Source of the DNA: Anaerolineaceae bacterium
Lineage (GTDB): Bacteria > Chloroflexota > Anaerolineae > Aggregatilineales > Phototrophicaceae
Direction: 5' to 3'
Length of the DNA stretch: 64,000 bases
NCBI GenBank assembly: GCA_020634135.1
Contig: JACKCG010000007.1
Span: 186,001-250,000 of the forward strand
Below, in pieces: positions 52,294-60,844 of this stretch (position 1 is the stretch's first letter; each line of letters begins with the position of its first letter). A program made the translations under genes and the position numbers. The notes under the pieces were generated by a model. It worked only from the letters and a program-made list of their open reading frames with translations. It searched no databases and was not told the origin of the DNA.

Positions 52294-53531
52294 TTAGACA
52301 CCTCCCCCGAGGGCGCGGTTGTGGCAAATTGTGGTGGGCGACGAACAGCGCGGATGATCTCACGCAGTCCAAGCCGCTTCCCGTAGCGCAGCATTCCCCA
52401 CCGGAAGACCCGCGCCGAAGCCCAGGCCAGGAAGATGGTGGTTACCGTCAGAATGAGCAGACTGACGATGATCTGCCAGGCGGGAACAGCGGCAAAACCC
52501 AACCGCATCAAGACCGAAATCGGCGCAGTAAACGGAAACAGTGTCAGGATGATGGGTACGATACCATTCGGGTCTTCAATGAACTGCACTGTGAAGAAGA
52601 AGGGGATGACCCAGATTAAGGAAATGATGCTCGAAAACTGGCGGCTCTCCTGCTCAGAATTGGCAATCACACCGACGCCGGCCATCAGACTCGCGATCAG
52701 AAAATAGCTCAGGACGAAATACAGCAGCGCCAAGAGTGCCATATCGGTTGGAAAAGCAATGCCTTCCAGGAACGGCAGCGACTGACCAAGATTAATCATC
52801 ACCACGCCCGCTACCCCCCAGATCACCATCTGAGTGAGACCAAGTACACCCAGACCGATGATTTTCCCGGCGAGAAGCTGCATAGGTGTCACACTTGTTA
52901 CCAGGATTTCCATAATCCGGTTGGTCTTTTCTTCGACAACCCCATTCATCAGAAACCCGCTGGTCACGCCGGATGCCATGATAAACACCAGGGCGAAAAT
53001 CATCGGCATCAGCACCAATGCAGGCACATTTGATTCAGTCAGATTGCGCCCGCTGTCCTCGGCGTGAATGGTCAAATTCACCGGATTGGTGATCCGTTCG
53101 AGCGGCACATCCGCGCCAAGTTGTTCGGCAATGCTGCCGCGCAGAAATGCCCGGATGCGCGATCTCAAGGCATCGGGAATACTACCGTAACTATAGGTAT
53201 CCACCATGCCCGTCGTGAGATAATCTTCAGCCAGCACAAAATACGCGCCAATTGTCTTTTCATCAAGCGCCTGGCGTGCCGCGTCAGTAGTAGAATACGC
53301 TACGAAGTTTTCACCGTTCGTCGGTGGCGAATCCAGCAGCAGGCTGGACTGATCTACATAACCGACCATCCCCAATTCATCTACATTATTCTCCGCCGCA
53401 TCAATCACCAGGAAGATGACAGCCCACATCACTAAGGTAAACAGCGGCACACCAAACACGGCAAACAGGAACGAGGGCCGCCGCAGGTTGAACAGGTACT
53501 CGCGTAAGGCAACTGACCACATCTTCGCCAT
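52290..53531 (-). CDS. ABC-2 type transporter permease (NatB-like), second subunit
   Basis: 413 residues from ATG 53531, one base after the ATPase stop (a longer in-frame start would overlap the ATPase gene). Same layout as the other permease: N-terminal TM, loop with the VDQSSLLLDSPP element, then the conserved VVEEKTNRIMEILVTSVTPM segment and five TM helices. The two permeases are paralogues (both have MWSVALREYLFNLRR- or VFAYELQRNLRR-type starts and the EEKxxRxxEILV motif). Tandem permease pairs of this kind suggest a heterodimeric membrane domain. Confidence 0.9.
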   Translation of the reverse strand: MAKMWSVALREYLFNLRRPSFLFAVFGVPLFTLVMWAVIFLVIDAAENNVDELGMVGYVDQSSLLLDSPPTNGENFVAYSTTDAARQALDEKTIGAYFVLAEDYLTTGMVDTYSYGSIPDALRSRIRAFLRGSIAEQLGADVPLERITNPVNLTIHAEDSGRNLTESNVPALVLMPMIFALVFIMASGVTSGFLMNGVVEEKTNRIMEILVTSVTPMQLLAGKIIGLGVLGLTQMVIWGVAGVVMINLGQSLPFLEGIAFPTDMALLALLYFVLSYFLIASLMAGVGVIANSEQESRQFSSIISLIWVIPFFFTVQFIEDPNGIVPIILTLFPFTAPISVLMRLGFAAVPAWQIIVSLLILTVTTIFLAWASARVFRWGMLRYGKRLGLREIIRAVRRPPQFATTAPSGEVSK

Positions 53532-53532
53532 A

Positions 53533-54438
53533 CTACCGATCCTCCACGACCTGGATGAAAATGTCATTCAAGCTAGGGATAGCCAACTCGAAGCGATCAA
53601 TTGTCATATCCGCCGCCGTAGCAATGGCGGCCAGCACACTGGCGGAGGTCGCTTCAGGCTTCAGATAAAGCGTCGTCCCTTCACGTCCATTATGTTCAAT
53701 GTGATCCACACCCGGCAGCGCCGCCCAGTCGCCCTGCCCTTCAACCACGATGGCATGGAGCGCATACTGTTGGCGGATGTCTTCAAGCCGTCCATACAGC
53801 TTCTGGGCCCCTCGGTCAATCATCAAGAGACGATCCGCCATTTCCTCGACCTGCCACATCTGATGGGTACTCATCACGATGGTGCCCCCATCAGCACGAA
53901 AACTCAGCAGCAGGTCTTTCACAACCCGCGTATTCACCGGATCAAGGCCGGAAAAAGGCTCATCCACGATGATTAAGGAGGGGCGATGCAATACCGTGAC
54001 AGCAAACTGCACTTTTTGCTGCATCCCCTTACTCAGTTCGCTCACTTTGCTTTTGGCGTGTTCGCCCAGTTCCAGCAGGTCCAGCAGTTCCATACTGCGA
54101 TGGCGGGCATCGGGACGCGACATGCCTTTAAGCATCCCCAAATAGACCATCATCTCCAGCACTTTTACCGAGCGATACAGACCGCGTTCTTCGGGCAGAT
54201 AGCCAATACGGTCTTTGGCGGCATCGGTGATCGCCCCGCCCAGAACGCTAATCTGGCCGGAATCAGGTTTGAGAATATCCAGAATCATGCGAATAGTGGT
54301 CGTTTTGCCGGAACCGTTTGGCCCCAGCATAGCGAAAACTTCGCCGCTAAAAACATCGAATGTCAGGTCATCCACAGCCCGGAAACTGCCGTAGTTCTTA
54401 ATGACCTGACGCACGGAAATAGTCGCATCTGACTGCAT
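53533..54438 (-). CDS. ABC transporter ATP-binding protein
   Basis: 301 residues. Walker A GPNGSGKTTTIRM, Q loop, signature LSKGMQQKVQFAV, Walker B LIIVDEPFSGLDP and the H loop STHQM are intact; the last ~90 residues form a DUF4162-like C-terminal domain usual in NatA/DrrA-type ATPases. It powers the two downstream permeases, with which it forms an operon (1-base and 4-base junctions). Export of a drug-like, lipid or ion substrate is typical for the type, but none can be named. An approximately 860-base non-coding stretch lies upstream. Confidence 0.95.
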   Translation of the reverse strand: MQSDATISVRQVIKNYGSFRAVDDLTFDVFSGEVFAMLGPNGSGKTTTIRMILDILKPDSGQISVLGGAITDAAKDRIGYLPEERGLYRSVKVLEMMVYLGMLKGMSRPDARHRSMELLDLLELGEHAKSKVSELSKGMQQKVQFAVTVLHRPSLIIVDEPFSGLDPVNTRVVKDLLLSFRADGGTIVMSTHQMWQVEEMADRLLMIDRGAQKLYGRLEDIRQQYALHAIVVEGQGDWAALPGVDHIEHNGREGTTLYLKPEATSASVLAAIATAADMTIDRFELAIPSLNDIFIQVVEDR

Positions 54439-55138
54439 AACGATTTACCTTTTCCCAAGATCTTTGAATGAGTGAGCCTTAATCGGCTCCCCACAACACA
54501 AGACAGTTCAAACGAAAACACCAGCCAAAGGTGTTTGGAAACCGCCCATCGCCGGTGAATCACTTATCGTCTATATGCATCTACCCACACAAGAACAATC
54601 TCGCAGGAACAGGGGGGCTTAACCTGTTCTTCTCGCCCGCCCAGCTAACCGCTTAAACCCTAAATTAAATACGCAGAAAAGGGTTTTCAGGTTGCAATTA
54701 ACGATACAGAAGCACGATGAAGCACACTGGGCTTCCACACAAATGTGTAACGATCAGGAGATTGTATCATACCCGGTAAGTTCAGACGATGATTATCGCC
54801 GGCCTTAGTGCACGTTCCCGCGGGGGCAGACAATATGAAAGTTTTCTGAAGGTTTCTCAAGCGTTATTTTATTGTAAGGTTAAATATGTTCCAATAGCCT
54901 TGTGGTATACTGAACTAATCAGTCGCATTTTGAACAAAAGTACTGGAATCGCTTTAAATGACTTGTGATGCGTTGGGGGGCGTGCTAAAATCCATCATGG
55001 TCTCATTTGCACAGGGTCAGCGCAAAAATAGATGCCAATAATTAATTTATCTGCGTTGCGTCCAACAGAATAATGGTGATAGAATTAACAAGAGATAGGC
55101 ATCGGGAATTCCTTAACCATGTACATGAGGGGTTTTTA

Positions 55139-55165
55139 ATGGCATCCTATTGGGCGCTGAATTAA
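55139..55165 (+). CDS. Possible 8-residue leader peptide
   Basis: ATG followed by ASYWALN and TAA. Its upstream context GAGGGGTTTTTAATG nearly repeats the GGAGGTTTTTAATG of the response regulator 159 bases downstream, which argues for translation of both, or for a duplicated initiation region. Very short, so only a weak call. Confidence 0.3.
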   Translation: MASYWALN

Positions 55166-55189
55166 GCAAAACAAACCAGGACCAACACG

Positions 55190-55258
55190 ATGCAAAAAAG
55201 CCTCACGATAGAAAAGCAGCAACCTATTGACAGCGACACGGCCCTGATTGGCCTGTAG
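55190..55258 (+). CDS. Possible 22-residue small protein ahead of the response regulator
   Basis: ATG at 55190, nine bases after an AGGA, encoding MQKSLTIEKQQP and ten more residues up to TAG at 55256. The regulator's ATG follows 39 bases later. No hydrophobic segment. It could be chance. Confidence 0.25.
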   Translation: MQKSLTIEKQQPIDSDTALIGL

Positions 55259-55297
55259 AACGGCCATAGGCAAATAAATTCCCCTTGGAGGTTTTTA

Positions 55298-55675
55298 ATG
55301 AAAAAGCAAATTCTAGTCGTAGATGACGAAATTGGCGCACTGACGCTGATTGGAATTATGCTTGAACGTGGCGGTTTTGGTGTTCTGAAGGCCAAAGATG
55401 CGAAGTCAGCCCTCGCAGTTCTCGACCAAAACTCCCCAGATATGATTATCCTTGATGTGATGATGCCGGGCATGGATGGGATTGAACTTTGCAGTGTAAT
55501 CCGGGGCCGCGCTGACGCCGGAGCAACACCAATCCTCATCCTTTCTGCCCGTGGAGACGCTGAAAGCATTATGCGCGGAATTGAAGCTGGGGCGAACGAT
55601 TACCTTCCCAAGCCGATTCTGCATCATGACCTGGTGGCAAAAGTACGGGATATTCTGGAACCCGTCGGTGGTTAG
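55298..55675 (+). CDS. Single-domain response regulator (CheY-like receiver)
   Basis: 125 residues, one receiver domain and nothing more. The acidic pocket is D9, D10, the phospho-acceptor is D53 in IILDVMMPGMDG, the switch Ser is in ILILSARGD, and the Lys is in YLPKPI. No output domain, so it acts through protein contacts or in a phosphorelay. Start ATG 55298 has an excellent GGAGG 7 bases upstream. No kinase is adjacent; the nearest in the window is the membrane histidine kinase at 35178-37481. Confidence 0.95.
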   Translation: MKKQILVVDDEIGALTLIGIMLERGGFGVLKAKDAKSALAVLDQNSPDMIILDVMMPGMDGIELCSVIRGRADAGATPILILSARGDAESIMRGIEAGANDYLPKPILHHDLVAKVRDILEPVGG

Positions 55676-55735
55676 TCCGGCGGTCTATGGGTTCGGCTCA
55701 ATCTGCCGTCCATAGTGATTTTTGTTAGACTTCAA

Positions 55736-55761
55736 TGAGGGGTGCAGGGCCGCACCCCTCA
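55736..55761. terminator. Terminator-like hairpin between convergent genes
   Basis: A 10-bp perfect stem TGAGGGGTGC / GCACCCCTCA with a 6-base loop, 60 bases after the response regulator stop and 10 bases beyond the stop of the opposing transglycosylase gene. The T tract is short on both strands. Confidence 0.65.
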
Positions 55762-55770
55762 TATTATTGG

Positions 55771-58194
55771 TTAAACTACCCCATAAAGTGCCCGGTAGAT
55801 CGCATAATAGCCATAGATCCGCTGGACATACAGGCGCGTGCTATCAATAGTGATCGCCGTCATAAAGAGGTCTGGGTCACCGCCCGAAAGCTCCAACCAG
55901 GCCGCCGCCCGCCCCGGCCCGGCATTATACCCGGCCAAGGCAGCCTGCACATTACCATCAAACCGCGCCAACTGCTCCCCTAAATAAAATGCGCCAAACT
56001 CAATCCCGGCATAAGGCCGGAAAAGGTCGCTATGCTGGTAGTCCGGCCACTGGATTTGCCCGGCGATATACTCCGCTGTGCTCGGAATGACTTGCGTTAA
56101 CCCCTTCTCACCTGCCGCCGCTGTTGCATTGGTATCAAACAGGCTTTCGTGCCGGACGAGTGAAAACAAGAGGAGCGGGTCAACATCATAGCGCTGGCTT
56201 GATTCCAACACCGGATCAAGATAGTAGATGGGGTAGCGCATCCGGGCAATGTATTTAGGGGCATCAAGCGTGCCAACATTGGCCGCCTTAATCACATTGG
56301 CCGCGCCAAAGATTGATGACTGATACGCCCCGATACTGCGCAGGTAAATCGCGAGCTGATACGACACCAGGCCATCGGTGTTATAGGCATCCAGCAAGTC
56401 GCTGAATTCGTTCCCGGCTTCGTCATAAGCCGCCACTGCCCAGAGTTCGCTGCCCTGAATCAGGCGGGGTTCAGCCTGTACCGCAGGGGATAGCGGCCAC
56501 AAGTCACCTTCCTGTGTTATGCCGAATGTTCGCCGCAGCCAGTCTTCGGCTTCCGCAATCAATGGCGCGTCGTCCCCTGTGAATTCGTAAGACTGCGGGC
56601 GCGTAAACGCCTCTCGCCCCGCCAGAATATCCTGGGCGCGGGCGCTGAAGTAGCTATCCGGTGAAGAGGAAATCGCCAGTCGCAGGGCGTCCTGCGCCGT
56701 CTGCTGGTTATTCTCAGCCAATGCGATACGCCCTACCCATAAATAAGCGGCAGATTGGTCGTCTCCGGTGGTTGTTGTGGCTAAACGGGCAAATAACCGC
56801 TCTGCACCGGTCAGATCATTCAGGTTATAAGCGGCGGAAGCGGCCAGAAACAGGCCACTCCGAGCCTGTTCGGTATCCGGGTAGGTATCGGCCAGTCGCT
56901 CAAAGACCTGTCGTGAAAGGCCGGGTTCGTTGTTCGTGCCATATAAATAACCGATTCGCCACAAGGCTTCCGCCGATTCGGTCAGATAGGGATAAGTATC
57001 GGCAATGTTCAGGTAGGTTTCAATTGCACCAGGGATGTCACCCGAAAGAAATTTAGTGCGTCCCTGCTCCAGCAAGGCTTCCCCAAACGCCGGGTCACTC
57101 GGATACTGAGAGACAACCGTCTGGAAGGCAGTCACTGCCGCCGCCGGGTTGCCGATTTCACGGTACGCACGCCCCAGCAAAAGATACAGTTCCGCCGGAA
57201 TACTCGCCAACTGGTGCTGGGTGGAATAGGCGTTGAAAGCAGCAATTGCGCCCTGATAGTCACCGAAATCGTAACTCGTTTTGCCAACGAGGTAATCATC
57301 CAGATCGTAACCATTGGTCAGGAGCACATTCATAGCCTGATACGCAGGAGCTGTACCTGGATAACCATTGAGGACGGCTTCCATGCGCTGCAATCCGGCG
57401 TCGGTCTGACCGCTACTGAGAAGGGTCTGTGCCGCCAGGAATTCGATGCTGGCACGATAAGGAGCATTCCGTGCTACGGTAAGAATCGCATCGTACTGCG
57501 CCATCGCCTCGGCAGGCATTCCAGCATTCAAGTAAATCCGGGCAAGTTTTTCCCGCAGTGCCAGCAGCGGGGTCTGGCTGCGGCTTGCATTGACGGACTG
57601 GGCATAACTCGCCAGCGCGGATTCGGTCTGCCCCAGGGCGAGTTGAGCGTCTCCAATGCGTTCGTAAGCGTAACTATCAATCAGGCCGGGGCGCACCGAA
57701 AGATAGTACTGAAAGTCGGCCAGTGCCTCCGCCCAGCGTGACATACCTAAATAAGCATCGCCACGCAGGAAATAGGCTTGTGCCGCCCGGTTGTCCTGCG
57801 GAAAACGGCTGATGAAGTCCGTGAGGGCGTTGACAGCGTTCTCAAACACCCCTTCGCGCAGCGCGGAACGTCCCAGGTTAAACGCCGCTGCCGCGCCCAC
57901 ATCCGCCGGGACTCCGGGCTGATTAAGCAGCATCTGATAGGCATTGATGGCGTTCTCAAGATAACCATTGACGAGGTAACGATCGGCGATTTGCAGCGAG
58001 ACTTCGGGTGGTATCGTCGGTGTGGGGGGTATCGTCGGACTGGGCGTGAGTGTGGGCAGCGCGGAAGGCGCGGCAGTCACCGCGTCCGATGTGACAATGA
58101 CATACGTGACATTGCCATCCGACAGATTGCACCCGGCCAGCAGCAGCAGGGCAACCAGTATCAGCCAATTGAGGGAAGTGAATTGTCTCATCAT
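55771..58194 (-). CDS. TPR-containing soluble lytic murein transglycosylase lipoprotein
   Basis: 807 residues from ATG 58194 (tandem ATGATG). The signal peptide ends in lipobox LLLAGC, then a Thr/Pro linker. Residues ~55-640 are helical TPR-like repeats (for example YLRGDAYLGMSRWAEALADF and ELYLLLGRAYREIGNPAAAV). The C-terminal SLT domain (~660-800) has catalytic Glu in LVRHESLFD, then GLTQVIPSTAEYI, and the AALAGYNAGPGRA motif. It cleaves peptidoglycan with 1,6-anhydro-muropeptide formation, and the TPR ring presumably grips glycan strands as in Slt70. It is the third gene of a minus-strand run with two unknown genes. Confidence 0.93.
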   Translation of the reverse strand: MMRQFTSLNWLILVALLLLAGCNLSDGNVTYVIVTSDAVTAAPSALPTLTPSPTIPPTPTIPPEVSLQIADRYLVNGYLENAINAYQMLLNQPGVPADVGAAAAFNLGRSALREGVFENAVNALTDFISRFPQDNRAAQAYFLRGDAYLGMSRWAEALADFQYYLSVRPGLIDSYAYERIGDAQLALGQTESALASYAQSVNASRSQTPLLALREKLARIYLNAGMPAEAMAQYDAILTVARNAPYRASIEFLAAQTLLSSGQTDAGLQRMEAVLNGYPGTAPAYQAMNVLLTNGYDLDDYLVGKTSYDFGDYQGAIAAFNAYSTQHQLASIPAELYLLLGRAYREIGNPAAAVTAFQTVVSQYPSDPAFGEALLEQGRTKFLSGDIPGAIETYLNIADTYPYLTESAEALWRIGYLYGTNNEPGLSRQVFERLADTYPDTEQARSGLFLAASAAYNLNDLTGAERLFARLATTTTGDDQSAAYLWVGRIALAENNQQTAQDALRLAISSSPDSYFSARAQDILAGREAFTRPQSYEFTGDDAPLIAEAEDWLRRTFGITQEGDLWPLSPAVQAEPRLIQGSELWAVAAYDEAGNEFSDLLDAYNTDGLVSYQLAIYLRSIGAYQSSIFGAANVIKAANVGTLDAPKYIARMRYPIYYLDPVLESSQRYDVDPLLLFSLVRHESLFDTNATAAAGEKGLTQVIPSTAEYIAGQIQWPDYQHSDLFRPYAGIEFGAFYLGEQLARFDGNVQAALAGYNAGPGRAAAWLELSGGDPDLFMTAITIDSTRLYVQRIYGYYAIYRALYGVV

Positions 58195-58246
58195 ACCTGG
58201 GATTATCGCGTCAGGTGGGGCGGGAGTCAACACCGCCCACCCCACG

Positions 58247-58687
58247 TTAGCCCAACGGTGGGGTAAGTTCTCCCGCTAACCAGGGCAAACCATAGCCTAC
58301 GATCAGGTGTCCGGCTTCAGCCAGCGCCCGGCCTAACGTCTCGGTATCGGCAAATGTCCACCAGTGATCGGCAGAAGGCAGAATCGCCACGCCAAAGTCT
58401 TCCACCACCAGGGCGCTCAAGGTTCGATGCAGGCCATTCCCCCGGCTGAGTGTAACGCGGAAGCGAGAGGGGTTACGGGCAGCGTACTCGGTATCAGTGT
58501 AGGCCAGTAGTTGGAACTCAATTACCGCCCTTTGACCAGAGTCAAGCATCTTCGCAAACCGGAACTGACCACCAGCCCACTGCACCGGGCGTTCGTCCAG
58601 CTCATAACCTGCCGCGCCAAAGGCCTGCCCTACCACCGTGAGCAGCAGCAGGCGAAAGTATTCCTGGGGGGATTGGGATGGGTTCAT
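58247..58687 (-). CDS. Unrecognised 146-residue protein
   Basis: Predicted alpha/beta, soluble. It starts with ATG immediately after the stop of the preceding gene (TAGATG, no gap). Features: a helical N-terminus (PQEYFRLLLLTVVGQAFGAAG), a beta-rich core with FRFAKMLDSGQRAVIEFQLL, and an aromatic-rich DHWWTFADTETLG segment. No catalytic motif or signal peptide. It is probably co-transcribed with the gene upstream and the transglycosylase downstream. Confidence 0.65.
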   Translation of the reverse strand: MNPSQSPQEYFRLLLLTVVGQAFGAAGYELDERPVQWAGGQFRFAKMLDSGQRAVIEFQLLAYTDTEYAARNPSRFRVTLSRGNGLHRTLSALVVEDFGVAILPSADHWWTFADTETLGRALAEAGHLIVGYGLPWLAGELTPPLG

Positions 58688-59248
58688 CTAAAAATTATAG
58701 TCCAATGAGAACGTCCATTGAATCCATTCTTGCAGGTGGCGCGACTGCATCCGGGGGTCATCAAAGCCGGGCGCGGGCATCTTCTCCATCTCATCGCGCA
58801 TCTGGGCCACCTTGCGGGAATGATCCAGCACGTCCACAATCCTACCGTTTTCGATCAGTAATTCAAGGACGGTCTGGAAAGAAGTCGGCTTTTGAAAACC
58901 CATGTGGACGTAGCGGGCGCTGATGAAGTCTTTGGCGATGAGCAGGCCGCCGGAGAAGGTCAAGGGCATATCCACGTCGAAATACTGCCCGGCGCTGAAT
59001 GTGCCGCCAATCTGCGCCACGACGCCGTTGACCGGCTTGTATTCCGACGTGCGGACGGTCAGCTCGGCGAGGAAGATACGCGACCCTTCGCAGATGTACT
59101 GTGTAAAGAAGCCCCGGTAGCAGGCGGTAGACATCATCTGTGGTCTCATCTCGAAATCTTCCGGTTTGGGCAGGTCGCCGCCTTTCACGCCGATAATCTG
59201 GTACGACTCACCCTGGTAAACAACTTTGTCCGTGATCTGTGCCGTCAT
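58688..59248 (-). CDS. Unrecognised 186-residue protein
   Basis: Starts at ATG 59248 (six codons inside the longest frame). Sequence suggests a compact alpha/beta protein: GESYQIIGVKGGDLPKPEDF, then TACYRGFFTQYICEGSRIFL, a glycine-rich IGGTFSAGQYFDVDMPLTF segment and a helical C-terminus. Its stop is directly followed by the next gene's ATG. No signal peptide. Appears to be a non-secreted protein of unknown role. Confidence 0.65.
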   Translation of the reverse strand: MTAQITDKVVYQGESYQIIGVKGGDLPKPEDFEMRPQMMSTACYRGFFTQYICEGSRIFLAELTVRTSEYKPVNGVVAQIGGTFSAGQYFDVDMPLTFSGGLLIAKDFISARYVHMGFQKPTSFQTVLELLIENGRIVDVLDHSRKVAQMRDEMEKMPAPGFDDPRMQSRHLQEWIQWTFSLDYNF

Positions 59249-59379
59249 CGCGGTTTCCCCCAGCACTCATCAAATGGTATGCTTACCTTAAGGCCAAAAC
59301 GACCTTGCCAAACACCCCCAGAATGAGGGGTTTGGTTGTTTTCCGGCGTATCCTGCCGGTGCAGGGGCAAAGAGAAAGC

Positions 59380-60623
59380 ATGGTTCAACCGCTGCATATC
59401 ATAGGCGCACACATCTGGAATGGGCACGAGGTAGTCCGGCGCGATTTGTATACAACAGATCGGGTCACGGAAAAACCCGCATCCGGCACGATGACAGTTG
59501 ACCTGGCGGGGTATACGATTTTCCCCGGTTTGGTCAACGCCCATGACCACCTGGAACTGAACCACTACCCGCGCAGCAAGTTTCGTGAGGTGTACGACAA
59601 TGCCCACCAGTGGGGCGAAGACATGAACGCACGATTGGATACCGAGCCGTATAAGTCGCTGCGGGCGTATCCGCTGTGGGATAAACTGTTCATCGGCGGA
59701 CTGAAGAACCTGCTGTGCGGCGCAACAACCGTGATTCACCATAACCCGCCGCATAGAGAACTGTGGCGGAAGGATTTCCCGGTGCGTGTCCTGCGGAAAT
59801 ACGGTTGGGCGCACTCGCTGCACTTCAGCACCGATGCGGAAGTGGTCGCCTCCTACCGTAGCACACCGCGGATGTCCCCTGGTTCATCCACCTGGCGGAA
59901 GGCACGGACGAGGTAGCCGCAGGCGAATACCAGCGGCTCAAAGGCATTGGGATGTGGGGGGGCCAAACACCGTCATCGTGCATGGGGTGGGGCTTAGTAG
60001 TGAAGATGTCGCGCAAATGCAAGTGCAACAGCTCTGAGTTTCTCGTACCTGGGGCATGGTTCAAATTACCGGTAGTATGGTGTCCTACAACAAATATCTA
60101 TTTATTGGGCAAGACAGGGTAGATCCCCTGAATGGGTTGGAATACTCATCATTAGGGAGCGATTCCCAGATTGACAGCGATGGCGATCTCACGGATGAAA
60201 TGTGTTTTATTAACGGAGGTACAGAGACTACGATGGCGACAATTTGGCAATTTACTGCGCTACAATGGGCTTTGCAGGTGCACAACTTACAGGTGGGACA
60301 GTTATTGGAAAGATCGTGTCATGCCTATACGTTCCACAGACTGTGCTGACTTTGTCATCATTTCGGCAACCGATGATGCTGCCCACAAACTCTGCAATTC
60401 CCGCCGCGCCGACCTGGCGCTGGTTGTGCGCGATGGCATCCCACGCATCGGCAACCCGGACATCATGGCGAAGTTCCCGCACATTCAGACCGTCCCGGCC
60501 ACGCTGGACGGCGTGCCTAAAGCGATTCACATCAACCTCGCTCAACAGATACACGCCTGTCAACTGCACGAGCCGGGATTGGAAGTCGCGCCCCTGCCCA
60601 CCGGGCGGCGCGGGTGGTTTTAG
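59380..60623 (+). pseudogene. Decayed amidohydrolase (chlorohydrolase-like)
   Basis: Reading from ATG 59380, an amidohydrolase opens normally (HIIGAHIWNGHEVVRRDLY, metal-binding LVNAHDHLELNHYP). At about 59868 a single base appears lost in CCG-CGG (expected CCGGCGG), after which DVPWFIHLAEGTDEVAAGEY continues in another frame. A second shift near 59955 leads to PNTVIVHGVGLSSEDVAQM, followed by an in-frame TGA (60035). Downstream, SYNKYLFIGQ and LGSDSQIDSDGDLTDEM still match the family, and after a third shift near 60320 the normal C-terminus STDCADFVIIS and ADLALVVRDGIPRIG to RRGWF resumes. All four metal-site blocks are colinear, so this is decay, not rearrangement. Confidence 0.85.
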
Positions 60624-60764
60624 CGGCGCGGTCATCATGATTTCCTCATTTTGTCCTGTCTATGCTGTGGGGTATGCTTTTAACATCCCAGGGATTTCGC
60701 AGTTGGCTGCGGGGTGTGCACGGTATACCACGCCCTTACAAAGTCCTCATTTTACGGTGGTTCT

Positions 60765-60790
60765 GTAGGGGCAACTCGGCGTGGTTGCCC
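60765..60790. repeat. Palindromic repeat (REP-like), GTAGGGGCAAC type
   Basis: GTAGGGGCAAC followed by a 7-bp inverted arm GTTGCCC (GGGCAAC, 8-base loop, GTTGCCC). This GTAGGGGCA...TGCCC form resembles small palindromic repeats seen in multiple copies in Chloroflexota and cyanobacterial genomes, which is my recollection, not a search. It sits in the 221-base spacer between the pseudogene and the radical SAM gene. Confidence 0.5.
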
Positions 60791-60844
60791 GGCGTATCCC
60801 CATATTCAATCGTTATCCGATAGTGAGTAAGTGGCAAATCGTTT

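Larger units (their letters stand above)
54439..55297. other. Gene-poor 860-base stretch between ABC operon and response regulator
   Basis: AT-richer than its surroundings. No convincing long gene on either strand. It holds a 7-bp inverted repeat GAACAGG/CCTGTTC (54607-54629), a TATACT at 54906-54911 without a good -35, and two possible mini-ORFs near its right end. A minus-strand TACAAT near 54770 could serve the ABC operon. A small RNA or a long leader is possible; nothing in the sequence proves one. Confidence 0.5.

Noticed and set aside
54595..54635. Inverted repeat GAACAGG/CCTGTTC considered as a riboswitch or terminator
   Set aside because: Loop and flanks show neither a conserved riboswitch core nor a T run; recorded only as part of the gene-poor stretch.
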